DNA of 11,036 nt from Pseudomonadota bacterium. Its GTDB lineage: Bacteria > Pseudomonadota > Gammaproteobacteria > Burkholderiales > Thiobacillaceae. The notes beneath the pieces were generated by a model. The model was not told the DNA's origin. It saw nothing but the letters and a program-made list of their open reading frames with translations, and searched no databases. The stretch lies in the NCBI GenBank assembly GCA_021821425.1, contig JAKACL010000078.1, forward strand, positions 1-11,036, in the 5' to 3' direction. The translations under genes and the position numbers were made by a program. Position 1 is the first letter of the stretch; every line of letters begins with the position of its first letter. Shown here in pieces: positions 1 to 7,270 of the stretch.

Positions 1-1
1 A

Positions 2-1120
<1,119 letters not shown>

Positions 1121-1132
1121 CCTGATTCCGTC

Positions 1133-1162
1133 CCTTCGTGTGCAGGCCTTCGTGTGTAGAAT
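1133..1162 (+). promoter_or_regulatory. Possible promoter with a short direct repeat, upstream of yjgN
   Basis: The 96-base tgt-yjgN gap contains TAGAAT at 1157-1162, a good sigma-70 -10 hexamer, about 55 bases before the yjgN start. The -35 region is weak (TTCGTG at 1135-1140, spacing 16). The 10-base word CCTTCGTGTG occurs twice, at 1133-1142 and 1147-1156, the second copy abutting the -10. No terminator-like hairpin was seen after tgt, so read-through from tgt is also possible. The promoter call is an inference from sequence resemblance only. Confidence 0.4.
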
Positions 1163-1216
1163 GGCGCCGCGGAGTCTCGATGACATAACAAGTACACGCA
1201 CACCAAGGGAGAGACC

Positions 1217-2263
1217 ATGACACCAACCAAGCACTATCCAATGCAGTTCACCGGTCGCGGCGGCGAGTATTTCGTCATCTGGATCGTCAACATCGCGCTC
1301 ACGCTCGTCACCCTCGGCATTTATTCCGCCTGGGCCAAGGTGCGCACGCTGCGCTGGTTCTACGGCCACACGCTGCTCGACAACCAGGCGTTTTCCTACC
1401 TCGCCTCGCCGATCCAGATTCTGAAGGGCCGGCTGATCGCGCTTGCCGCGCTGGTGGCGTATTACGCCGCCAGCTATTTCTCGCCGATGCTGGCAGGGCT
1501 GTTCCTGCTGGCCCTGCTGATCGTGATGCCGTGGATCGTGGTGATGAGCCTGCGCTTTCACGCGCGAATGAGCGCCTACCGCGGCCTGCGCTTCGACTTC
1601 ACCGGCCGGCTGGGCGAGGCCGCGGTGATCTACGTGTTGCTGCCGCTGCTGATGCTGCCCACGCTCGGCCTGATCCTGCCTTACATGGCCTACCGCCAGG
1701 TCCGGTTCATCGCCGGCAACACCGTGTACGGGCAGACCGCCGCGCGTTACCAAGGCACGCTGAAGCCGTTCTGGGGCGTCTACCTGCTGGCTTTCCTGCT
1801 CATGCTGCTGCCGCTTGCCGTGGTCGCCTACGGCTTCTTCCAGCTTTATCAGATGAAGACCGCCGGGGTGCCGGCAGAAGCGGCCGGCGCCGAGATTGCG
1901 GGCAGCATCGGCCTTGGCATGCTGTTCTTCTATCTGATGCTGCCGGTCGTCGGCGCCATGATCATGGCGCGCACCGCCAACCTGTTCTACAACGGCACGG
2001 CGCTGGGGCCGGTGGGCTTCCAGTCCAGCCAGCGCGCGCGCAGCCTGGTCTGGATTTATCTCAGCAACCTGATCCTGATCGCATTCACGCTGGGCCTCTT
2101 CATCCCGTGGGCCAAGGTGCGGCTGGCGCGCTATCGCGCGGACCGGCTCACCGTCACCGGCCCGCACGATCTGGGGCTGTTCATCGCCGGCCAGCATCAG
2201 ACCAGCAGCGCCACCGGTTCCGAAATGGCCGACCTGTTCGACCTCAACATCGGGCTGACGTGA
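1217..2263 (+). CDS. yjgN: YjgN/DUF898 family multi-pass inner-membrane protein
   Basis: A 348-residue polytopic membrane protein of the YjgN (DUF898) family; I know of no established biochemical function. The start is supported by AGGGAG at 1206-1211, five bases before the ATG, the best ribosome-binding site in the window. The protein opens with the family motif FTGRGGEYF (11-19), followed by NIALTLVTLGIYSAWAKVR (25-43). Related segments recur at FTGRLGEAAVIY...LPTLGLILPYMAYRQVR (128-163) and SLVWIY...FTLGLFIPWAKVRLARY (276-306), so the chain looks like three repeats of a hydrophobic hairpin ending in a basic W/Y-A-K-V-R turn. Further hydrophobic stretches lie near 72-110, 186-210 and 230-252. 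The stop codon overlaps the GTG start of the M48 peptidase gene, so the two are probably one transcriptional and translational unit. Family assignment is firm; role unknown. Confidence 0.88.
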   Translation: MTPTKHYPMQFTGRGGEYFVIWIVNIALTLVTLGIYSAWAKVRTLRWFYGHTLLDNQAFSYLASPIQILKGRLIALAALVAYYAASYFSPMLAGLFLLALLIVMPWIVVMSLRFHARMSAYRGLRFDFTGRLGEAAVIYVLLPLLMLPTLGLILPYMAYRQVRFIAGNTVYGQTAARYQGTLKPFWGVYLLAFLLMLLPLAVVAYGFFQLYQMKTAGVPAEAAGAEIAGSIGLGMLFFYLMLPVVGAMIMARTANLFYNGTALGPVGFQSSQRARSLVWIYLSNLILIAFTLGLFIPWAKVRLARYRADRLTVTGPHDLGLFIAGQHQTSSATGSEMADLFDLNIGLT

Positions 2264-3273
2264 CGCGCTTTTCGGGCGACCTGTTCGACGGCGTCACCTC
2301 GCGCGCGCATCCGGTCACGGCCTGGCTCGAAGCCGGCCGGCTGCATGTCGAGGGCGACGACATCGCGCTCGATGTGCCGCTCGACCGCATCAATCTGGCG
2401 CCGCCCGTGGGCGCCGCGCGCGGCGTGGTACACCTGCCCGACGCGCAAGAACTGCACAGCGCCGACCTGACCGCACTCGCCGCGCTGGCGCAGGCGCTGC
2501 CCGCGCGCGACCCGGAACGCTGGGCGCGCCGCCTCGAAGGCCGGCTCGGCTATGCGCTGGCCGCGCTGCTCGTCTCTGTTCTCGTCATGCTCGCCGGGTT
2601 GCGCTGGGGGGTGCCGGCGGCGGCGCAACTGGCCGCGCGCACCCTGCCGGCCGGGCTGGACAAGCGCATCGGCGCCGAATCGCTGGCGCTGATGGAAAAA
2701 TTCAGCTTGCAGCCCAGCACACTGCCGGCCGCGCGCCAGAAGGCGCTGGCGCAGCAACTGGCTGCGCGCTGCCGGCAGCAGACCTGCCCGCCCTATCGGC
2801 TGCTGTTTCGCCACAGCCCGATGTTCGGCGCCAACGCCCTGGCGCTGCCGGGCGGCACCGTGGTGGCGACCGACGCCCTGGTCGGCCTGGCGCAGCACGA
2901 CGAGGAAATCCTCGCGGTCCTCGCCCACGAGCTGGGCCATGTGCAGCACCGTCACAGCTTGCGGCTGGCGCTGCAAGGGATCGGCGCCGGGGCCATCCTG
3001 GTGGCCGTCACCGGCGACGTCGGCAGCGTCACCGACCTGGCCGCCGGCCTGCCCAGCCTGTTGCTGCAAAGCGGCTATTCGCGCGACATGGAGCGCGAGG
3101 CCGACGCCTACGCGCTGGCCTGGCTGAAAGCGGCCTGCATTCCGCCTCACCGCTTTGCCGACCTGCTCGGCCGGCTCGACAAACAGTCATCCGGCACCCC
3201 CAGCCTGCTCGGCAGCCATCCCGGCACAGCGGAGCGGACCCGGCCGTTCCGGGTCGCCGGCGGCTGTACCTGA
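2260..3273 (+). CDS. Membrane-anchored M48 family zinc metallopeptidase
   Basis: A 337-residue M48 peptidase (HtpX/Oma1/BepA superfamily). I chose the GTG at 2260 because it overlaps the yjgN stop as GTGA and starts the typical N-terminus MTRFSGDLFDG; the same frame stays open far upstream inside yjgN, but that part is a shadow. Residues 1-75 look like the small beta-rich, PH-like N-terminal domain found on some proteobacterial M48 enzymes (I believe DUF7092). Residues 97-116 form one transmembrane helix preceded by a basic patch (RWARRLEGR), which predicts N-terminus in the cytoplasm and catalytic domain in the periplasm. The zinc site is HELGH at 223-227 with E278 in SRDMEREAD (274-282) as third ligand. 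C171 and C176 could form a periplasmic disulfide. An ALPGG turn (195-199), typical of the family, precedes the catalytic helix. It probably acts in envelope protein quality control or processes a partner, perhaps YjgN; the substrate is unknown. Confidence 0.9.
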   Translation: MTRFSGDLFDGVTSRAHPVTAWLEAGRLHVEGDDIALDVPLDRINLAPPVGAARGVVHLPDAQELHSADLTALAALAQALPARDPERWARRLEGRLGYALAALLVSVLVMLAGLRWGVPAAAQLAARTLPAGLDKRIGAESLALMEKFSLQPSTLPAARQKALAQQLAARCRQQTCPPYRLLFRHSPMFGANALALPGGTVVATDALVGLAQHDEEILAVLAHELGHVQHRHSLRLALQGIGAGAILVAVTGDVGSVTDLAAGLPSLLLQSGYSRDMEREADAYALAWLKAACIPPHRFADLLGRLDKQSSGTPSLLGSHPGTAERTRPFRVAGGCT

Positions 3274-3288
3274 GCCGTCACCCCGCCA

Positions 3289-3297
3289 TGCTAGAAT
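3289..3297 (+). promoter_or_regulatory. Extended -10 promoter for yajC-secD-secF
   Basis: TG at 3289-3290, one base, then TAGAAT at 3292-3297 makes an extended -10 element 31 bases before the yajC start. No good -35 is visible, which is tolerable for extended -10 promoters. It lies in the 54-base gap after the M48 gene and would let the Sec genes be transcribed separately from the yjgN-peptidase unit. Resemblance only. Confidence 0.5.
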
Positions 3298-3327
3298 CGT
3301 CTGGTTTTTGACTCTACGCCCGCCACC

Positions 3328-3645
3328 ATGATTTCGCTCGCCCACGCCCAGACCGCCGCTGCCGCCACCCCCGGCATCACCGACTTCCTGCCGCTCATCA
3401 TCATCTTCATCCTGTTCTGGTTCATGCTCATCCGTCCGCAGATGAAGCGTGCCAAGGAACAGAAGAAGATGCTGGGCGAACTGCAAAAAGGCGACGAAGT
3501 CGTCACCGCCAGCGGCCAGGTCGGCAAGATCGCCAAGCTGGGCGACCAGTACGTGGCGCTGGAAATCGCCGACGGCGTCATCACCCACGTGCAGAAGCAG
3601 TCGATCCAGACGCTGCTGCCCAAGGGCACCATTAAAGGCTTGTAA
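3328..3645 (+). CDS. yajC: Sec translocon accessory subunit YajC
   Basis: A small single-pass inner-membrane protein that associates with SecD and SecF in the accessory complex of the SecYEG translocase. The 105 residues match the family length (E. coli 110). One transmembrane helix at about 18-37 (FLPLIIIFILFWFMLIRPQ) is followed by the family signature RPQMKRAKEQKKM and a small cytoplasmic domain containing LQKGDEVVTASGQVGKI (52-68). The start ATG lacks a recognisable Shine-Dalgarno sequence. It is first in the yajC-secD-secF cluster, the normal gene order. The gap to secD is 117 bases and is filled by a repeat element, larger than the short gap common in other genomes. Confidence 0.97.
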   Translation: MISLAHAQTAAAATPGITDFLPLIIIFILFWFMLIRPQMKRAKEQKKMLGELQKGDEVVTASGQVGKIAKLGDQYVALEIADGVITHVQKQSIQTLLPKGTIKGL

Positions 3646-3652
3646 AAAAGCA

Positions 3653-3758
3653 GGGGCTAGGAACTAGGAACTAGGGAATGTGTGGCCTTCGGCCACGCAG
3701 CTGCCCAGGCCCAGTTTCACCCCCTCCCTAATTCCTAGCCCCTAATTCCTAGCCCCTA
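3653..3758. repeat. Heptamer/hairpin repeat element, copy 1 (yajC-secD gap)
   Basis: The left arm has CTAG at 3657, 3664 and 3671, an exact 7-base period with units such as CTAGGAA. A 7-base spacer (3675-3681) leads to a perfect hairpin, GTGGCC (3682-3687), loop TTC, GGCCAC (3691-3696). After 31 bases without clear pattern, the right arm has CTA at 3728, 3735, 3742, 3749 and 3756, alternating CCCTAAT and TCCTAGC units. The right arm is largely the reverse complement of the left, so the whole element can fold into one long stem with the GC hairpin near its tip. It begins 8 bases after the yajC stop and ends 4 bases before the secD ATG. Its left half aligns without gaps to copy 2 (3656-3687 against 6535-6566, 25 of 32 identical). 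No coding capacity. Confidence 0.85.
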
Positions 3759-3762
3759 AAAA

Positions 3763-5577
3763 ATGAACCGCTTCCCGCTCTGGAAATACATCCTCATCGG
3801 CTTCACGCTGGTGGTCGCATTCCTGTATACGTTGCCGAACTTTTTTGGCGAGGAGCCGGCGGTCCAAGTGTCGCCGGTGCGCACCACCGAACAGGCCGAC
3901 ACCGCGCTGCTGGCGCGCATGGAAGGCTTGCTGCGGGACGGCGGGGTGACCTATGGCGGCATCGAGATGGCGGGCAACAGCATCAAGGTACGCTTCGCCA
4001 GCACCGACCTGCAGATCAAGGCCAAGGACGTGCTGGAGAAGGGTCTCGGCGATCGCTACACGGTGGCGCTCAACCTGGTATCCGCCTCGCCGGCCTGGCT
4101 GAAATCGATCAACGCGCTGCCGATGTATCTCGGCCTCGACCTGCGCGGCGGCGTGCATTTCCTGCTGGAGGTGGACATGGCGGCGGCGCTGGAAAAATCC
4201 GCCATCCGCTACCAGAACGATTTCCGCAGCGAGCTGCGCAGCGCCAAAATCCGCTACAGCCGCATCACCCGCGAAGGCAATGCGGTGAGCGTGCATTTCG
4301 CCACCCGCGACCAGCGCGACGAGGCCGTCAACAAGCTGGGCTCGCTGTTCAGCGACCTTGCCTTCGCCACCGCGGACCAGGACGAAAGCTTCAGCCTGAC
4401 CGCGCGCCTGAAACCGGAAGCCGAGAAGCAGGTGCAATCGTTTGCGCTGCAGCAGAACATCACCACGCTTCGCAATCGCGTCAACGAACTCGGGGTGGCC
4501 GAGCCGGTGATCACGCAGCAGGGCGCCAACCGCGTCGTGGTCCAGTTGCCGGGCGTGCAGGACACCGCCAAGGCCAAGGACATCCTCGGCCGCACCGCCA
4601 CTCTGGAAATCCGCATGGTCGACGAACTGGCCGACCCGCTCGCGCTGGAACGCGGCCAGGCGCCGTTCGGCACCGACATCGTGGCCAGCCGCGACGGCGG
4701 CCTCATCGCGGTGAAGAAGGACGTGGTGCTGACCGGCGATTCGATCACCAATGCCGCCCCCGGCTTCGACCAGACCAGCGCGCAGGCGGCGGTTCACATC
4801 AACCTCGACGGCAAGGGCGCGCGCATCTTCAAGGACGTGACGCGCGAAAACGTCAACAAGCGCATGGCCATCCTGCTGATCGAGAAAGGCGTGGCCGAAG
4901 CCATCACCGCGCCGGTCATCCGCGAGGAAATCGGCGGCGGCCGGGTGCAGATCACCGGCATGGAAACCGCGCAGGAAGCGTCCGACGTGGCGCTGCTGCT
5001 GCGCGCCGGCGCGCTCGCCGCGCCGATGCAGATCATCGAGGAGCGCACCGTCGGTCCCAGCATGGGCGCCGAGAACATCGAGAAGGGCTTCCACGCCAAC
5101 ATCTGGGGCTTCTTCGCGGTGGTGGCCTTCATGATCATTTACTACCGCGTGTTCGGCCTGTTCTCGTCGATTGCGCTCGCCATCAACGGCTTCTTCCTGA
5201 TCGCGCTGCTGTCGATGCTGCAGGCCACGCTCACCCTGCCCGGCATGGCGGCGATCGCGCTCACGCTGGGCATGGCGATCGACGCCAACGTGCTGATCAA
5301 CGAGCGCATCCGGGAAGAGCTGCGCAACGGCGCCACGCCGCAGGCGGCGATCAGCGCCGGCTACGACCGCGCCTGGGGCACGATTCTGGACGCCAACATC
5401 ACCACGCTGATCGCCGGCATTTCGCTGTTCTGGCTCGGCTCCGGCCCGGTGCGCGGCTTTGCCGTGGTGCTGTGCCTGGGCATTCTCACTTCGATGTTCA
5501 GCGCCGTCACGGTGTCGCGCGCGATGGTCAACCTCACCTACGGCCGCCAGGCGCGCCTGACGAAAGTCTCGATTTAA
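3763..5577 (+). CDS. secD: Protein translocase subunit SecD
   Basis: Inner-membrane RND-superfamily protein that, with SecF, uses the proton gradient to pull preproteins out of SecYEG on the periplasmic side. The 604 residues match E. coli SecD (615). TM1 is at about 8-26 in MNRFPLWKYILIGFTLVVAF, the expected N-terminus, which fixes the ATG although no Shine-Dalgarno sequence precedes it. Then come the periplasmic P1 domain with LGLDLRGGVHFLLEVD (123-138), TLRNRVNELGVAEPVI (235-250), the head region, and GGGRVQITG (391-399). Five C-terminal membrane segments start near 446; GMAIDANVLINERIREEL (503-520) holds D507, matching the conserved aspartate (E. coli D519) implicated in proton-driven function. 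secF follows after 9 bases. A repeat element occupies the normal ribosome-binding region. Confidence 0.98.
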   Translation: MNRFPLWKYILIGFTLVVAFLYTLPNFFGEEPAVQVSPVRTTEQADTALLARMEGLLRDGGVTYGGIEMAGNSIKVRFASTDLQIKAKDVLEKGLGDRYTVALNLVSASPAWLKSINALPMYLGLDLRGGVHFLLEVDMAAALEKSAIRYQNDFRSELRSAKIRYSRITREGNAVSVHFATRDQRDEAVNKLGSLFSDLAFATADQDESFSLTARLKPEAEKQVQSFALQQNITTLRNRVNELGVAEPVITQQGANRVVVQLPGVQDTAKAKDILGRTATLEIRMVDELADPLALERGQAPFGTDIVASRDGGLIAVKKDVVLTGDSITNAAPGFDQTSAQAAVHINLDGKGARIFKDVTRENVNKRMAILLIEKGVAEAITAPVIREEIGGGRVQITGMETAQEASDVALLLRAGALAAPMQIIEERTVGPSMGAENIEKGFHANIWGFFAVVAFMIIYYRVFGLFSSIALAINGFFLIALLSMLQATLTLPGMAAIALTLGMAIDANVLINERIREELRNGATPQAAISAGYDRAWGTILDANITTLIAGISLFWLGSGPVRGFAVVLCLGILTSMFSAVTVSRAMVNLTYGRQARLTKVSI

Positions 5578-5579
5578 GG
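5576..5579 (+). promoter_or_regulatory. secF ribosome-binding site overlapping the secD stop
   Basis: AAGG lies inside the sequence TAAGG formed by the secD stop codon (TAA 5575-5577) and the next two bases, 7 bases before the secF ATG. A ribosome finishing secD would cover this site, which fits translational coupling and equal output of the two partner proteins. This contrasts with secD itself, which has no such site. Confidence 0.5.
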
Positions 5580-5586
5580 CCCAACC

Positions 5587-6519
5587 ATGCTCGAACTCTT
5601 CCCCTTCAGGAAAACCATCCCCTTCATGAGCTGGGGAAAGGCGACCACCGCCATTTCCCTGCTCACCTTCCTGTTCTCGATATGGGCGCTATGGGATCGC
5701 GGTCTCAACCTCGGCGTCGACTTCACCGGCGGCACCGTGATCGAAGTCAGCTATCCCCAGGCTGCCAACCTGCCGGCGATTCGCTCGGCGATGGAAAAGA
5801 CCGGCCTGCCCGAAATCTCGGTGCAGAATTTCGGCACCAGCCATGACGTATTGATCCGCCTGCCGGTTCGCGGCGACGCCACCGCCGCGGAGACCAGCAA
5901 CCAGGTGATGTCCGCGCTGACGGCGGCTGACCCCAGCGTGGAACTGCGACGCATCGATTTCGTCGGTCCACAGGTCGGCGGGGAACTCTATGACAATGGT
6001 GCCCTCGCCTTGCTGGTAGTGTCCTTTGGCATCATGGCCTATCTGGCGATCCGCTTCGAATGGCGCTTCGCCGTGGCCGGCATGCTCGCCAACCTGCACG
6101 ACATCGTCATCATCCTCGGCGTGTTTGCCTTCTTCCAGTGGGAGTTCACGCTCACCGTGCTGGCCGGCGTGCTGGCGGTGCTGGGCTACTCGGTCAACGA
6201 GTCGGTGGTGATCTTCGACCGTATCCGCGAAAACATCCGCAAGATGCGCGGCGCGACCATACCGCACATCATCGACGACGCGATCACCCGCACCATGAGC
6301 CGCACCATCATCACCCACGGCTCGACCCAGATCATGGTGCTGTCGATGCTATTCTTCGGCGGCGAGGCGCTGCACAACTTCGCGCTCGCGCTCACCATCG
6401 GCATCATGTTCGGCATCTACTCGTCGGTGCTGGTCGCCAGTCCGCTGCTGCTGATGTTCGGCGTCAAGCGCGAACACTTCATCAAGCCGGTGGAGAAGAA
6501 GGAAGAGGCGGTTGTGTAG
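5587..6519 (+). CDS. secF: Protein translocase subunit SecF
   Basis: Partner of SecD in the proton-driven export complex; 310 residues (E. coli 323). TM1 at about 19-36 is followed by the conserved LGVDFTGGTVIEV (42-54), a periplasmic domain to about 135 containing RRIDFVGPQVGGEL (121-134), then five membrane segments. The TM4 motif reads LGYSVNESVVIFDRIRENIR (199-218). The residue after N is E205 where E. coli and Thermus SecDF have aspartate, a conservative change at a position linked to proton coupling. SRTIITHGSTQIMVL (238-252) and FFGGEAL (256-262) are typical of the last two segments, and the C-terminal tail is charged. It is translated from an AAGG site overlapping the end of secD. A second copy of the heptamer element begins 17 bases after the stop. 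Confidence 0.98.
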   Translation: MLELFPFRKTIPFMSWGKATTAISLLTFLFSIWALWDRGLNLGVDFTGGTVIEVSYPQAANLPAIRSAMEKTGLPEISVQNFGTSHDVLIRLPVRGDATAAETSNQVMSALTAADPSVELRRIDFVGPQVGGELYDNGALALLVVSFGIMAYLAIRFEWRFAVAGMLANLHDIVIILGVFAFFQWEFTLTVLAGVLAVLGYSVNESVVIFDRIRENIRKMRGATIPHIIDDAITRTMSRTIITHGSTQIMVLSMLFFGGEALHNFALALTIGIMFGIYSSVLVASPLLLMFGVKREHFIKPVEKKEEAVV

Positions 6520-6535
6520 GGATGGGAATCCGGAT

Positions 6536-6650
6536 CTAGGAAATAGGATTTAGGGGATGAGCGGCCGGAGGCCGCGAAATTTAACGAGCCCCTAGCCCCT
6601 AGCCCCTAGCCCCTAGCCCCTAGCCCCTAGCCCCTAGCCCCTAGCCCCTG
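6536..6650. repeat. Heptamer/hairpin repeat element, copy 2 (secF-dedA gap)
   Basis: Same architecture as copy 1. The left arm has TAG at 6537, 6544 and 6551 (7-base period), then a 7-base spacer (6554-6560), then a perfect hairpin GCGGCC (6561-6566), loop GGA, GGCCGC (6570-6575). The second stem pair is C-G here and T-A in copy 1, a compensated change that keeps the stem. After 12 bases the right arm is an array of GCCCCTA heptamers (6588-6650). It ends 3 bases before the dedA ATG. The left half aligns to copy 1 without gaps (25 of 32). The hairpin could also act as a weak transcription terminator or mRNA 3'-end stabiliser for the sec genes, but no T-run follows it. Confidence 0.85.
6588..6650. 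repeat. Tandem heptanucleotide array, nine units of GCCCCTA
   Basis: Eight perfect GCCCCTA units (6588-6643) followed by one GCCCCTG (6644-6650), with no interruption. The complementary strand reads GGGGCTA repeated, with nine runs of four G separated by three bases. This satisfies the usual pattern for four-tier intramolecular G-quadruplexes, enough for two. Perfect short tandem repeats of this length can change copy number by replication slippage. The array forms the right arm of repeat element copy 2 and takes the place of the dedA ribosome-binding site. Confidence 0.95.
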
Positions 6651-6653
6651 CAA

Positions 6654-7250
6654 ATGCTCCACGACTTCATCGACTGGATCCTCGCCACCGTCCACGACTG
6701 GGGCTACACCGGCATCTTCATCCTGATGGCGCTGGAATCCACCGTATTGCCGGTGCCGAGCGAACTGGTTCTGATCCCGGCGGGCTATCTTGCGCACCAG
6801 GGGGAGATGAACTTCGGACTGATCGTACTGGCATCGACCGTCGGCAGCCTGGTCGGCGCCTCGTTCAACTATTACGTTGCGATGTGGCTGGGGCGTCCGT
6901 TCCTCGAACGCTGGGGCCGCTACTTCTTCGTGCGCCCCGAACTGCTGCACAAGACCGATGCGTTCTTCCTCCGTCACGGGGCGGTCTCCACCTTTACCGG
7001 CCGCCTCATTCCCGGCATCCGCCACCTGATCTCCATCCCTGCCGGGCTCACGCGCATGAATCTGGGCGCCTTCGCCTTCTATACCAGCCTCGGGGCCGGA
7101 CTATGGTCGCTCATCCTCACCCTGTTCGGCTACTTCCTCGGCGGCAATGAAGCGCTCATCACGCAATACCAGCACCACATCACCATCGGCGTGATCGTGT
7201 TTGTTGCGCTGATTATTGGTGGGTATATGTGGTGGCAGAAGCGACGCTGA
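6654..7250 (+). CDS. dedA: DedA family membrane protein
   Basis: A 198-residue inner-membrane protein of the DedA (SNARE-associated) superfamily. Family members have been linked to flipping undecaprenyl phosphate or other lipids and to proton-dependent envelope homeostasis; which applies here cannot be told. The landmarks are ALESTVLPVPSELVLIPAGY (26-45) with E29 and E37, the re-entrant region near 57-80, and FTGRLIPGIRHLISIPAG (114-131) containing the conserved G-R-x-x-P-G-x-R core. The C-terminal hydrophobic segments are at about 140-163 and 175-192, then a basic tail. The ATG gives a normal family N-terminus but is preceded directly by the heptamer array, with no Shine-Dalgarno sequence. 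It follows secF on the same strand and converges with kup. A truncated second dedA lies on the far side of kup. The symbol is a family name, not a claim of orthology. Confidence 0.92.
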   Translation: MLHDFIDWILATVHDWGYTGIFILMALESTVLPVPSELVLIPAGYLAHQGEMNFGLIVLASTVGSLVGASFNYYVAMWLGRPFLERWGRYFFVRPELLHKTDAFFLRHGAVSTFTGRLIPGIRHLISIPAGLTRMNLGAFAFYTSLGAGLWSLILTLFGYFLGGNEALITQYQHHITIGVIVFVALIIGGYMWWQKRR

Positions 7251-7270
7251 GATTCCACGAAAGTACGGGG

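Noticed and set aside
1531..2259. In-frame upstream extension of the M48 peptidase to an ATG inside yjgN
   Set aside because: The extension is an out-of-frame reading of yjgN, rich in R, A, P and H. The GTG overlapping the yjgN stop gives the natural N-terminus.
2197..3150. Antisense frame over the M48 peptidase gene, and a similar one over the CNNM gene (9921-10946)
   Set aside because: Same GC-shadow effect: compositionally biased translations, no family features, fully covered by well-identified genes.
3742..5094. Antisense open frame of about 450 codons across secD
   Set aside because: GC-rich codon bias keeps the opposite strand open. The translation is low-complexity (many R, G, A, H, Q, V) with no recognisable domain, while the plus strand is unmistakable secD.
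6588..6650. CRISPR array
   Set aside because: The units are 7 bases with no spacers and there are no cas genes. It is a simple tandem repeat.
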